Of a DNA stretch of 64,000 nt, positions 17,610 through 25,840 are shown in pieces. Each line of letters begins with the position of its first letter. Within the stretch, counting starts at the first letter, position 1. A program made the translations under genes and the position numbers. Origin of the DNA: an uncultured Bacilli bacterium (lineage in GTDB: Bacteria > Bacillota_I > Bacilli_A > RF39 > UBA660); assembly GCA_944331895.1 (NCBI GenBank), contig CALVIX010000001.1:1-64000 (forward strand), in the 5' to 3' direction. The notes below the pieces were generated by a model. That model saw only the letters and a list, made by a program, of their open reading frames with translations. It did no database searches and was not told the DNA's origin.

Positions 17610-18536
17610 CTAGCGCGATAGAACTTTTTGTTTTTCTTCTGGATGGACCTCTATACAATATGATTCATTCGGCAATACTTTATTTAATTGTTGTAATACT
17701 CCCGTTTTTTCAGGTCCGATTTTTGTCACTCCCGGATTTACGATGAAATCCGTATCATCTTTAGATATTTTCCCCCAACAATACTTCGCATTCCACAATA
17801 ATTGATTATTAGGAGAACGTAATCCCCAGTGGTTCTTAAAAACATTCATGAGAGGTCTTACGTACGGTGGGACAATTCCTGCGTGCATATGACCTGAAGT
17901 TACGATATCTGCCTCTTTTAAAATAGGAAGATCTTGCACTAACTCTGGAGCAACTGCAGGAGTGTGTAAAACTAAGATATGAAAATGATCTTTTCCTGTT
18001 TGAAAATGCAAATTCTTTTTTTGATAATATTCTAAAAAATCTTGTTTCGCTTCTTCTTTTTCAAAATAATGTTCATATGGTGGATTCATTACGACAATTT
18101 CAATTTGATCATCTAACCACACATTACCTTCATAAATTTCGTTATACTTAATTAAATGACTACTCGTAACCTCTTCTATTTTACGATACCAATCTGGATC
18201 AAAAGAATATTCCCAATCTAATTCTCCTTGTCCCACTTTATGAGCATTATCATGATTTCCCATAGATACAATGGTAGGACAAATCTCCTCCGAACGTTTT
18301 AATAAGTTTAAAACTTCTTTTCCGTTCTTGGTATTTCTCACTTCTGCATCATCTAAAATATCGCCCGATATCAATCTAAAATCAGGTTGAATCCGTTCTA
18401 CTTCCTCCTGTACTTGATACATTCTTTTCATATCGCTATTCACGCCTACATGCCAGTCGCTATCATGATAAATTACCAATTTTGATGATATCTTTGGAGA
18501 ATAAATTTTAATTTTCTTCGATAAATAAAGGCCCAT
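17610..18536 (-). CDS. metallophosphoesterase
   Basis: 308 residues of the calcineurin-like fold. Metal ligands in order: DSDWHVG (D-x-H), SGDILDD (G-D), SMGNHDN (G-N-H-D), LVLHTP, and TSGHMHAG (G-H-x-H). No signal peptide. Members act as phosphodiesterases or phosphatases on nucleotides, nucleic acids or lipids; the substrate here is not deducible. It lies between recO and glyQS, where Bacillus has no such gene. Confidence 0.85.
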   Translation of the reverse strand: MGLYLSKKIKIYSPKISSKLVIYHDSDWHVGVNSDMKRMYQVQEEVERIQPDFRLISGDILDDAEVRNTKNGKEVLNLLKRSEEICPTIVSMGNHDNAHKVGQGELDWEYSFDPDWYRKIEEVTSSHLIKYNEIYEGNVWLDDQIEIVVMNPPYEHYFEKEEAKQDFLEYYQKKNLHFQTGKDHFHILVLHTPAVAPELVQDLPILKEADIVTSGHMHAGIVPPYVRPLMNVFKNHWGLRSPNNQLLWNAKYCWGKISKDDTDFIVNPGVTKIGPEKTGVLQQLNKVLPNESYCIEVHPEEKQKVLSR

Positions 18537-18591
18537 AATATCCCCTCGCTTTGTGGCATATTCTATTATAAAACAAAAAAAAAGTCAAGTT

Positions 18592-19326
18592 TTATTGCAC
18601 TTTTGCAAGCGTCCTAATAAAATCTTTACTTTTTAAATAAAGCCCTGTATACCTATCATAATAATCATCGATAAATTGATTGAGTGAACTTACAATCTTC
18701 TCGTCGATTTCTAATTTCGAAATCTTATCGATATCAACATAATAATACATACGTAATAATTTTATCACCTTTCCATCGACGATCGGTTCGTTTTTACGAC
18801 ATTCACTGCATACATACCCACCGAGATAGCTAGATAAAGTTTCGATATGATCCGTTCTCCCGCATACACAACATCCATCGATTACAGGCATCACTCCTAA
18901 ATATTCGAGATATTTTAATTCTATAATATTCGTAATCACCATCGGAGAAAACCCTTCTTCAATTTTAGAAAGTCCGGATAATAAAAGTTTATAAATGTCT
19001 GGATGTGGATTATGTTTCATCACTTGTTCAGATAATTCTAAAAGAAAACTTGCATAGCTAATCTTTATAATATCTTTTCGCGTCTTTTGATAATGATCGA
19101 TTACATCGACACTCGATAGCGTAGATAGCCTTCCCTCTTTATAATAGATTTGGAATAGTGCATGATTTAGTTTCAGTGTGCCACTGCGAAAAGGACTTTT
19201 TAAATTCTTCGCTCCCTTCGCCATAATTCCAATCATTCCTCGATCTTTCGTTAGCACTTCTATAATCTTACTCGTCTCTCCATACGGAGTTTCTCTTAAG
19301 ATAATTCCTTCTACTTCTTCTACCAT
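18592..19326 (-). CDS. recO: DNA repair protein RecO
   Basis: 244 residues from the ATG at 19326, five bases after GGTGA (a GTG three codons earlier is inside that site). The N-terminal OB-fold contains EGIILRETPYGETSKI and GIMAKGAKNLKSPFRSG; a C-x-x-C pair (CCVCG) and a second (CSEC) form the zinc site of the C-terminal domain. RecO loads RecA on gapped DNA with RecF and RecR. Neighbours era and yqzL match the Bacillus order. Confidence 0.94.
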   Translation of the reverse strand: MVEEVEGIILRETPYGETSKIIEVLTKDRGMIGIMAKGAKNLKSPFRSGTLKLNHALFQIYYKEGRLSTLSSVDVIDHYQKTRKDIIKISYASFLLELSEQVMKHNPHPDIYKLLLSGLSKIEEGFSPMVITNIIELKYLEYLGVMPVIDGCCVCGRTDHIETLSSYLGGYVCSECRKNEPIVDGKVIKLLRMYYYVDIDKISKLEIDEKIVSSLNQFIDDYYDRYTGLYLKSKDFIRTLAKVQ

Positions 19327-19341
19327 CCGATTCACCGCCAG

Positions 19342-19434
19342 TTATTTTCTTTCTTTATCCATTTCTTTCCACTTCATATAATATTCTATTTTTCCTGTCT
19401 GTTTAAATAATTCCCATAACATTTCTTTCTTCAT
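19342..19434 (-). CDS. yqzL: YqzL-like small protein
   Basis: A 30-residue frame, MKKEMLWELFKQTGKIEYYM and then a basic tail, between era and recO. Bacillus encodes the short protein YqzL at exactly this place, and the M-L-W-x-x-F-x-x-T-G-x-I-E-x-Y pattern agrees. AGGTGATG lies seven bases before the ATG. Function is unknown in Bacillus too. The ribosome site is inside a hairpin. Confidence 0.75.
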   Translation of the reverse strand: MKKEMLWELFKQTGKIEYYMKWKEMDKERK

Positions 19435-19437
19435 AAA

Positions 19438-19466
19438 ATCATCACCTATTTTATCATGGTGATGAT
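19438..19466 (-). promoter_or_regulatory. hairpin covering the yqzL ribosome site
   Basis: Nine-base inverted repeat ATCATCACC / GGTGATGAT with an 11-base loop. The right arm on the mRNA is the ribosome-binding site of yqzL, so translation of yqzL may depend on unfolding. It could also act as a weak era terminator because TTTT follows. Confidence 0.5.
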
Positions 19467-19475
19467 TTAAAAACT

Positions 19476-20360
19476 TTATTCAAATTCGTGAAATCCAAAA
19501 TCCGTCAAATATTTCTCTTTATCACGCCACTTTGGAATCGTCTTTACAAATAGCTCCAAATATACTTTTTTGCCAAGAAAATCTTCCAAGTCTTTTCTGG
19601 CATAAGTTCCAATTTTCTTTAACATGCTTCCTCTAGAACCAATAATAATCTTCTTTAGAGAATCACGGTCCACAATAATACTTATGTGAATATGATAACT
19701 CGTCTTTCCTACCTCGACACTATCTACAACACACGTAATAGAATGTGGAACTTCCTGCTCCGTAAAACGAAACACTTTTTCTCTTACCATCTCCGCCATC
19801 ACAAATTCAATCGGTTTATTGGTAACTTGTCCATCCTCATAGTATTTTACACTATCTGGTAAATAAGACTTAATTACTTTGAGTAAATGCGAAACATTAT
19901 CTTTTTTTAATGCGGATACAGGAACGATTTCAGCAAACGGATACAAATCTTTATATTCGTTAATTTTTTCTAATACCTGTTCTTTTTTCATTTTATCAAT
20001 TTTATTTAACACTAAAATAACAGGTTTAGATGCGTTTTTTAAACGCTCGATAATAAATTGATCTCCCGCCCCTAATTTTTCACTCGCATCGACTAAAAAT
20101 AAAATAATATCTCCATCATTTAGGCTATAGTAAGCTTGTTCGTTTAAATACTTTCCAAGTTTATGATTTGGCTTATGAATTCCAGGAGTATCGATGAATA
20201 CGATCTGCGTATCTTCATCATTGTAAATTCCTTGAATCAAATTTCTCGTCGTCTGTGGCTTACTAGAGGTAATTGCTACTTTGGTTTTTAAAAATTGATT
20301 CATCAAAGTACTTTTTCCGGCATTTGGTCTTCCGATCAAACTAACAAACCCACTTCTCAT
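19476..20360 (-). CDS. era: GTPase Era
   Basis: 294 residues. GTPase motifs G1 GRPNAGKST (about 10-18), G2 region TSSKPQTTRN, G3 DTPGIH, G4 NKID, G5 VSALK; the C-terminal KH domain contains IIIGSRGSMLKKIGTYAR. Era binds the 3' end of 16S rRNA and aids 30S assembly. The start codon overlaps the cdd stop in ATGA. Confidence 0.97.
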   Translation of the reverse strand: MRSGFVSLIGRPNAGKSTLMNQFLKTKVAITSSKPQTTRNLIQGIYNDEDTQIVFIDTPGIHKPNHKLGKYLNEQAYYSLNDGDIILFLVDASEKLGAGDQFIIERLKNASKPVILVLNKIDKMKKEQVLEKINEYKDLYPFAEIVPVSALKKDNVSHLLKVIKSYLPDSVKYYEDGQVTNKPIEFVMAEMVREKVFRFTEQEVPHSITCVVDSVEVGKTSYHIHISIIVDRDSLKKIIIGSRGSMLKKIGTYARKDLEDFLGKKVYLELFVKTIPKWRDKEKYLTDFGFHEFE

Positions 20361-20743
20361 TTTAAATCATCCTCATTAAATGGTGATGGGCATAGATCTT
20401 TTACTGTAAAATATTTTTCTTCCCCTTGTGGATTCATCGCAACAATCTTACAATCCTCTTCGAAAAATTCCGTTATAACTTGTCTACATATGAAACATGG
20501 CATTCCTACTTTCTTGTTATCACACATCAAGTATAAAGTTTCAAAGTCATGTTTGTGATATCCACTCGCAATTGCCGAAGTAATTGCCACACGCTCTGCA
20601 CAAATACTCGCTCCATAAGAAGCGTTTTCGACATTGGTACCAACAAACTCTTTCCCATCCTTCATTACTACGATAGCTGCAACCCTAAAATGAGAATATG
20701 GACTATAGGAACACTTTAACTCTTCTAATAATTTTTCTTTCAT
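20357..20743 (-). CDS. cdd: cytidine deaminase
   Basis: 128 residues from the ATG at 20743, six bases after AGAGG. CAERVAI holds the zinc Cys and catalytic Glu and PCFICRQV the other two Cys; SPYSHFRVAA and TNVENASYG are substrate-side signatures. Makes uridine from cytidine for pyrimidine salvage. Same position as in the Bacillus era cluster. Confidence 0.95.
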   Translation of the reverse strand: MKEKLLEELKCSYSPYSHFRVAAIVVMKDGKEFVGTNVENASYGASICAERVAITSAIASGYHKHDFETLYLMCDNKKVGMPCFICRQVITEFFEEDCKIVAMNPQGEEKYFTVKDLCPSPFNEDDLK

Positions 20744-20751
20744 AAACACCT

Positions 20752-21159
20752 CTACATTAAACTTTGAATATAATCTACGATATTAGGAACATATAAAATA
20801 AGTCCACATATAAATGCTACCGTTGCAAATATAAATACTGCTGCACTTGCTGTATCTTTTGCAACTTTGGCTAATGGATCAATTTTTGGACAAGATAAAT
20901 CGACGACTGCTTCGATCGCTGTATTGACTAATTCCGTTGCAATTACAAGTCCAATTAACAGTAAAACGATGATCCATTCTGCTAATGTTAACTCCACTAT
21001 AACGCCAACCAAAATAACAAATAACGTTACTAAAACATGTACGAGCATACTTTGCTCATATCGAAACGCATACGTTAGCCCTGCCCACGAATAAGTGAAG
21101 CTCTTGAAAAAACGCTTAATTCCTAATTTTTTTTGCTCATCTCTTTGTTCTTGATTCAT
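20752..21159 (-). CDS. dgkA: undecaprenol/diacylglycerol kinase, copy 1
   Basis: 135 residues with three membrane helices. Family signature ATELVNTAIEAVVDL followed by PLAKVAKDTASAAV, holding the catalytic Glu and the Asp/Lys phosphate-binding set. In Gram-positive bacteria DgkA phosphorylates undecaprenol, recycling the cell-wall lipid carrier. A second, related copy lies 13 bases upstream; the two are about half identical by eye. Confidence 0.92.
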   Translation of the reverse strand: MNQEQRDEQKKLGIKRFFKSFTYSWAGLTYAFRYEQSMLVHVLVTLFVILVGVIVELTLAEWIIVLLLIGLVIATELVNTAIEAVVDLSCPKIDPLAKVAKDTASAAVFIFATVAFICGLILYVPNIVDYIQSLM

Positions 21160-21172
21160 AACGATCTCCTTA

Positions 21173-21580
21173 CTACAACCAATTTGTTACGATTGGGATT
21201 AACTTTGGTATAAATATCAAACACCATACGATAAAAGATACGACGGAATACACGAATACTGCTGCACTTGCGGTATCTTTTCCTATCTTTGCTAGTGGAT
21301 GGATATGCGGGCATATCAGGTCAATCACTGCTTCTAATGACGTATTAATAAGCTCCGTTGCTGCAATAACACCAAGTAAAAATATGCAAATAATCCATTC
21401 TAAACGACTAATTTGACATATGATTCCAAGACTGACAACTAAGATAATCGTCATCGCGTGAATCGTCATACTCTGTTCACAACGATATGCGTACTTAAGT
21501 CCATCCCACGAGTTACCAAAACTATGTATAAATCGCTTCCAACCTCGTTTTTTAAATTTCCCTCTTAATTCCAAATCCAT
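21173..21580 (-). CDS. dgkA: undecaprenol/diacylglycerol kinase, copy 2
   Basis: 135 residues, same three-helix layout: GWKRFIHSFGNSWDGLKYAYRCEQSM, then ATELINTSLEAVIDL and PLAKIGKDTASAAV. All motif residues of copy 1 are kept, so both may be active. Its start overlaps the end of ybeY by 29 bases, the arrangement normal for the single dgkA of Bacillus, so this copy is the positional orthologue and copy 1 the extra. Confidence 0.92.
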   Translation of the reverse strand: MDLELRGKFKKRGWKRFIHSFGNSWDGLKYAYRCEQSMTIHAMTIILVVSLGIICQISRLEWIICIFLLGVIAATELINTSLEAVIDLICPHIHPLAKIGKDTASAAVFVYSVVSFIVWCLIFIPKLIPIVTNWL

Positions 21581-22004
21581 CTAATACACGCTCCTGACGT
21601 TCAAACATGATCTTTTCATCTTCCTTCGTCATATGATCATATCCTAGTAGATGATAAAATCCATGCACTGTTAAGAAAGCTAATTCCCTTAAAAAAGAAT
21701 GGCCATATTCTTTTGCTTGACTTCTCGCTTTATCGATTGAAATATAAATATCACCTAAAATACGTTGATCTGAAAAATTCATCATCTCTTCGTCCTCGAG
21801 TGCAAACGTAATTACGTCCGTCTCTCTATCTATATGACGATATTCACGGTTTAACTTATGAATCTCATCATTGTCTACAATAATCACATTAAAAGTCACA
21901 TTGTTTAACTTTTCAAAACGAACTGCATATTCCAACAACTTTGAAATTATCTTTAATTCATCGATGGTTTCTTCTGTTTCGTTGATTACTTCAATCTGAT
22001 TCAT
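21552..22004 (-). CDS. ybeY: endoribonuclease YbeY
   Basis: 150 residues. The zinc motif HGFYHLLGYDH (H-x-x-x-H-x-x-x-x-x-H) lies at about 115-125; NREYRHIDRETDVITFAL and ILGDIYISIDKA precede it as in all YbeY proteins. Acts in 16S rRNA 3' maturation and ribosome quality control. Usually phoH lies just upstream; here a VanZ-like gene does. Confidence 0.95.
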   Translation of the reverse strand: MNQIEVINETEETIDELKIISKLLEYAVRFEKLNNVTFNVIIVDNDEIHKLNREYRHIDRETDVITFALEDEEMMNFSDQRILGDIYISIDKARSQAKEYGHSFLRELAFLTVHGFYHLLGYDHMTKEDEKIMFERQERVLDGFGIKREI

Positions 22005-22005
22005 C

Positions 22006-22614
22006 TTATCCTCCTATCGGGCTATAACAAAGATATGCGATAATTACACATATCGCAATTACCATTATTATATTATAGAACACTTCTTTTTTCAACATTT
22101 GAGGAAGGTGTGCCTTGATATAAATAATAAATTCGTATAAAAGATATCCTAGCATACCACCACATAAATTGAGTAGAATATCATCGATATCAAAAACGCG
22201 ACCGATCTGCATTTGTGTCGTTTCGATCGTTGCTGATGCGATAAAAGATAACAAGAAAATAATATAACCTTTTTTAGGTTTCAAATAATACGAAACAAAA
22301 AATCCATAAGGTACAAACATGATCATATTTCCGATTACATTACGATAAAACATATTCGTACCTAACCGATACCGAAACATCTCCGTAAATGGTACAAAAT
22401 TGGAAGAAGACCAACTAACATCCTGAAATGTAACAACATAAAATAAACAAAGAATATATATGACGAATCCAAGAGATAAAATTTCCTTATAAAAGTGAAA
22501 TGATTCTTTATGATACAACAATTGAGTCACACGTATGGAAACAATAATCGTCGTAAAAATAAGTATCATCGGCCAATTGTTTGCAAAAATATCAAGTATT
22601 GTTTCCCGAAACAT
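22006..22614 (-). CDS. VanZ-like membrane protein
   Basis: 202 residues, five to six membrane helices. SSNFVPFTEM, RNVIGNMIMFVPYGFF and SATIETTQMQIGRVFDIDDILLNLCGG split over helices are the VanZ-family core (N-P-F, G-N-x-x-x-F-x-P-x-G, E-x-x-Q, R-x-x-D-x-x-D-x-x-x-N). VanZ proteins give teicoplanin/lipoglycopeptide tolerance in enterococci; the role of the wider family is unsettled. It fills the phoH slot between yqfD and ybeY. Confidence 0.85.
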   Translation of the reverse strand: MFRETILDIFANNWPMILIFTTIIVSIRVTQLLYHKESFHFYKEILSLGFVIYILCLFYVVTFQDVSWSSSNFVPFTEMFRYRLGTNMFYRNVIGNMIMFVPYGFFVSYYLKPKKGYIIFLLSFIASATIETTQMQIGRVFDIDDILLNLCGGMLGYLLYEFIIYIKAHLPQMLKKEVFYNIIMVIAICVIIAYLCYSPIGG

Positions 22615-22618
22615 CGTA

Positions 22619-23815
22619 TCACTCCTCTTTTTGTGGTACTTCTTCTACCTTTGGTTCGATCTTAGCGTAGTCTGTAATATCCTCACATACCGAAAAAAAG
22701 ATATCTACTATTATTTTACTCTCTTTTACCTCAACTTTCAAATTTTTTGATCCAATCACATATTCATTGTCATCTAGTTTACTTTCAATTTGCTTTCTTC
22801 CTAGTTCTACAGCCTTTTTCAAAGCCTCTTTTTCTCCGTATATCTGATCGATACGTTCTACTTCCTTTTGCTCTTGATAGACGATGCCAATTGGAAATGC
22901 AGGATCAAACAATATCTTCTTTTCTTTATACTCTTTTTCTTTAAATGGATGAAGTGTAAAAAGTTCAAAAGTATGATTCAAAAACCGAAAAGCATATACA
23001 TTCTTTGTTCTACCCGTATACTTCACTTCTCTATAAGAAAGAGGATATTCTACTTTCGTCTCATACCAAACTTCTCCATATACCTTTCCTTCCGCACTCG
23101 TTACGTTTTTGACTTCCTCATTTAACGTAATCTTCCCACTAATAATGACGTCTCCTTTTTTCACATAATCGTTCTTCGTTCTGACAATCGTTCCGCGTTC
23201 TGCTACGACACGTGTAATGATGGCATTTTTCTTGGCTACAATATTGCGCATCTCACCTTGCTTTTTCTCTTTTTCTATCTCTCTTAATTCGACGCGAACA
23301 ATATAAGAAGTACCCACATTTTCTATCTCTAACCACTCTATTCGATCTCGATTTTCATCCATAATATCTTTACGAATTTTTTCAAGCGCATGATAACTTT
23401 TACGAATTGTCATTTCTTTGATACCATGTTCTTCCAATTCCTTTTTTAAAAAAACACGTACATCAGAATCAGTATGAACCACTTCTATTTTAAAAATCGT
23501 ATTTGTAAGTAGAAGCAGAAAACAAAAACCAATCGTTAACGATAAAAGTAATTCCTTATAAAACCTAATTCTTTTTCTAAAACTTAAAATACCATAACTG
23601 CCTATAATAATAACATCGTAAATCGTTTTTAACTCTTCTATTCGTTCGTAATCCTCGCTGTAAACTTCGATCTCGACTACATCTCTTTTTGGATACCAAA
23701 TCCGTAACAATTCTATATTCTGTCCCATCAATCGGTGAATAAATCTTTCTATATTCTTCCCAGAAATCCTTAGTTTTAATCTTCCTCTTAACCGTTGGAA
23801 TAAAAAATTTTTCAT
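22619..23815 (-). CDS. yqfD: sporulation protein YqfD
   Basis: 398 residues from the ATG at 23815. An N-terminal cytoplasmic part (GKNIERFIHRLMGQNIELLRI) is followed by a membrane helix (about 88-108) and a large outside domain with VELREIEKEKK, VVAERGTIVRTKNDYVKKGDVIISG (a lipoyl-like hammerhead) and GEVWYETKVEYPL, all matching YqfD. In Bacillus it is a mother-cell sporulation protein under sigma-E. It pairs with yqfC upstream (stop and start nearly touch). Confidence 0.9.
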   Translation of the reverse strand: MKNFLFQRLRGRLKLRISGKNIERFIHRLMGQNIELLRIWYPKRDVVEIEVYSEDYERIEELKTIYDVIIIGSYGILSFRKRIRFYKELLLSLTIGFCFLLLLTNTIFKIEVVHTDSDVRVFLKKELEEHGIKEMTIRKSYHALEKIRKDIMDENRDRIEWLEIENVGTSYIVRVELREIEKEKKQGEMRNIVAKKNAIITRVVAERGTIVRTKNDYVKKGDVIISGKITLNEEVKNVTSAEGKVYGEVWYETKVEYPLSYREVKYTGRTKNVYAFRFLNHTFELFTLHPFKEKEYKEKKILFDPAFPIGIVYQEQKEVERIDQIYGEKEALKKAVELGRKQIESKLDDNEYVIGSKNLKVEVKESKIIVDIFFSVCEDITDYAKIEPKVEEVPQKEE

Positions 23816-23819
23816 CACA

Positions 23820-24059
23820 TCACCTAAATTCTATCGTTTTTAATTTTCCTGTAATCAATACTTCATCTTTTAATAATCGTGAAACAACAAGCCTCTCTCC
23901 TTTTATAATAAGTAATCCGCCTACATATCTTATCATCACTTTTTCTCCACCTATTTCTCCGATACTCGTGTAGTTGACCACGTTAATTTGATTTTCTAAA
24001 ATATGAACAACAAAATCATCTTCTAATAAATAGCTACGTAGTTTCCCAACGATTCCCAT
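23820..24059 (-). CDS. yqfC: YqfC/YabP-family sporulation protein
   Basis: 79 residues. The pattern DDFVVHILENQINVVNYTSI then MIRYVGGLLIIKGERLVV matches the YabP/YqfC family of small mother-cell proteins. AGGTGAT precedes the ATG. First gene of the era cluster in Bacillus as here. It supports a sporulating host or recent sporulating ancestry. Confidence 0.88.
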   Translation of the reverse strand: MGIVGKLRSYLLEDDFVVHILENQINVVNYTSIGEIGGEKVMIRYVGGLLIIKGERLVVSRLLKDEVLITGKLKTIEFR

Positions 24060-24104
24060 ACTATCACCTAAGTCATTTTATGTTTTTTTCATATCTCTTA
24101 TGTA

Positions 24105-24132
24105 CAAAAAAACACTCTCATAAGAGTGCTTA
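24105..24132 (-). terminator. terminator after the 79-residue unknown
   Basis: CACTCT / AGAGTG stem with a four-base loop followed on the minus strand by seven T. Confidence 0.7.
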
Positions 24133-24369
24133 TCGTTTCATTCGAATCTCAACTTGACGATATTCTTGTTCGAAAGGTTCTATATAATCATTCCAATACT
24201 TTTTAGAACACCCGATCGCTTTTTCATGATTCAGTTCTATTTCTTTCACTGGATATTCACGCATAATATAATCTAATTTTTGCTTCATGCGATCCATGTG
24301 AGATAAATTTACCATTCCTTCTACGTTAATATATAATTTATCTTCTCTGTATGTAATTTCCGTTCTCAT
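24130..24369 (-). CDS. hypothetical small protein, possibly STAS-like
   Basis: 79 residues. Order strand-strand-helix-strand-helix: EITYREDKLYINVEGMVNL, a Met/Lys-rich helix, then VKEIELNHEKAIGCSK. This resembles a short STAS (anti-sigma antagonist) fold, but the phosphoacceptor Ser is not clear. A GGTGGTGAT site supports the start. Between yqfC and murT, transcribed as a single unit with its own terminator. Function unknown. Confidence 0.6.
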   Translation of the reverse strand: MRTEITYREDKLYINVEGMVNLSHMDRMKQKLDYIMREYPVKEIELNHEKAIGCSKKYWNDYIEPFEQEYRQVEIRMKR

Positions 24370-24483
24370 CTACTATCACCACCATTACTATAACATTTTT
24401 CTTTTTGTTATAGTGGATTTCGACAAAACTAGAAAAAAAATATAAATTGCAAAATTTGTCACGTATGAAAGACGATGGTATGT

Positions 24484-24489
24484 TATAAT
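24484..24489 (+). promoter_or_regulatory. -10 element of murT
   Basis: TATAAT preceded by TATGT (extended -10), 20 bases before the murT start. The ribosome site AGAGGTG follows. Confidence 0.5.
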
Positions 24490-24508
24490 TCTATTAAGAG
24501 GTGTCGTT

Positions 24509-25840
24509 ATGAAGTATATCATGATTATCATTGGAAAAATTATTTTATTCTGTGGAAAACTCCTACATAGAGGAAGTTCGCTTCCTGGAAAAATCATCCT
24601 ACGATTCTACCCACATTTTATGAAGAAAATAAAATTGCCAGACAAGATCATCGCTGTCACAGGTTCCTCTGGAAAAGGAAGTATTTCCTCTACTGTAGCA
24701 GAAGTATATCGCAAGCTAGGATATCGCGTAGCTCACAATGTAGCAGGATCTAATCTCACTTACGGGATTGCAACTCTCCTTTTGCAATACTGTTCTATCT
24801 TTGGGAAACTAAAATGCGACGTACTCGTCTTTGAAATTGATGAACGATATGCAAAATACGTATTTCCAGATATCAAACCAACCCACGTATTGATCTCAAA
24901 TATCAGTCGTGATCAACCTCCACGTCAAGGACATTTTGATTTCGTCTATGAAGAGATTAAAAGCGCTCTTTCTAAAGAGATGCACTTAATTTTGAATGCC
25001 GATGATCCGATGTTACAAATCTTTAATCTCGAAAATGAATTTCAAGTGACTTATTATTCTATGGATCAAAATCAATATAGCTATCCAAAATCAAAGTTTA
25101 AAAACTTAAACATCACTCATTGTCCTGTTTGTCATCATAAATTAATTTACGATTACTATCATTTTGAAACTCTCGGTCATTATCACTGCAGTCATTGTAA
25201 ATTTCAAACACCGAAAGCAAAATATCATATTACCAATCTCAACTTTGATACCCCCACAATGACGATCAATGAAAAGTATGTAATTCAACTTCCATACGAT
25301 ATGCTTTACTGTGCCTATAATACACTCGCAGCTTTCACAATCGTAGCGACAACAGAAAAAGAGGAGAAAAAAATTGCAACTTATTTAAATGCACTAAATG
25401 TGAAACAAAAAAATCATTTACATACAACTTTTCAAAATCGCAATGTCTATATTTTGAACAATAAGAACGAAAATGCGACAACATTTAATCAATCTATCTT
25501 GTTTACCGATCGACACGATGGAAAAAAGACGCTCGTCATCGGATGGAAAGAAATCAGTAGAAGATATCAATTTGACGATCTATCATGGTTATACGATGTC
25601 GATTTTGAACTATTTGCACGACACGATATCGATACTGTAATCTGCATTGGTTTGCATCGCTACGATATTGCAACGAGAATGAAGTACGCCGGAATCGACG
25701 AGAAAAAGATTAAAACATTTGAATCTCTCGAAGGTGTAACTGCCTGTCTCGAAAAAACAAAAGGAGATATTTTTGCCATATTGAACTTTGATCTCGTCTT
25801 GCCTTTCCAAGAATCGTTAAAGGAAGGTGATTCAAAATGA
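24509..25840 (+). CDS. murT: MurT-like Mur ligase (lipid II isoglutaminyl synthase subunit)
   Basis: 443 residues. AVTGSSGKGSISS (about 48-60) is the ATP loop in an unusual form (most Mur ligases have T-G-T-N-G-K-T). FEIDERYAKYVFPDIKPTH and NISRDQPPRQGHFD are the MurT equivalents of E-x-D-E and N-x-x-R-D-Q. CPVC and CSHC (about 209-235) form the inserted zinc ribbon that is special to MurT. With GatD it normally amidates the D-Glu of lipid II to D-isoglutamine, needed for peptidoglycan cross-linking. Its last codons overlap gatD in ATGA, so the two proteins are made together. Confidence 0.85.
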   Translation: MKYIMIIIGKIILFCGKLLHRGSSLPGKIILRFYPHFMKKIKLPDKIIAVTGSSGKGSISSTVAEVYRKLGYRVAHNVAGSNLTYGIATLLLQYCSIFGKLKCDVLVFEIDERYAKYVFPDIKPTHVLISNISRDQPPRQGHFDFVYEEIKSALSKEMHLILNADDPMLQIFNLENEFQVTYYSMDQNQYSYPKSKFKNLNITHCPVCHHKLIYDYYHFETLGHYHCSHCKFQTPKAKYHITNLNFDTPTMTINEKYVIQLPYDMLYCAYNTLAAFTIVATTEKEEKKIATYLNALNVKQKNHLHTTFQNRNVYILNNKNENATTFNQSILFTDRHDGKKTLVIGWKEISRRYQFDDLSWLYDVDFELFARHDIDTVICIGLHRYDIATRMKYAGIDEKKIKTFESLEGVTACLEKTKGDIFAILNFDLVLPFQESLKEGDSK

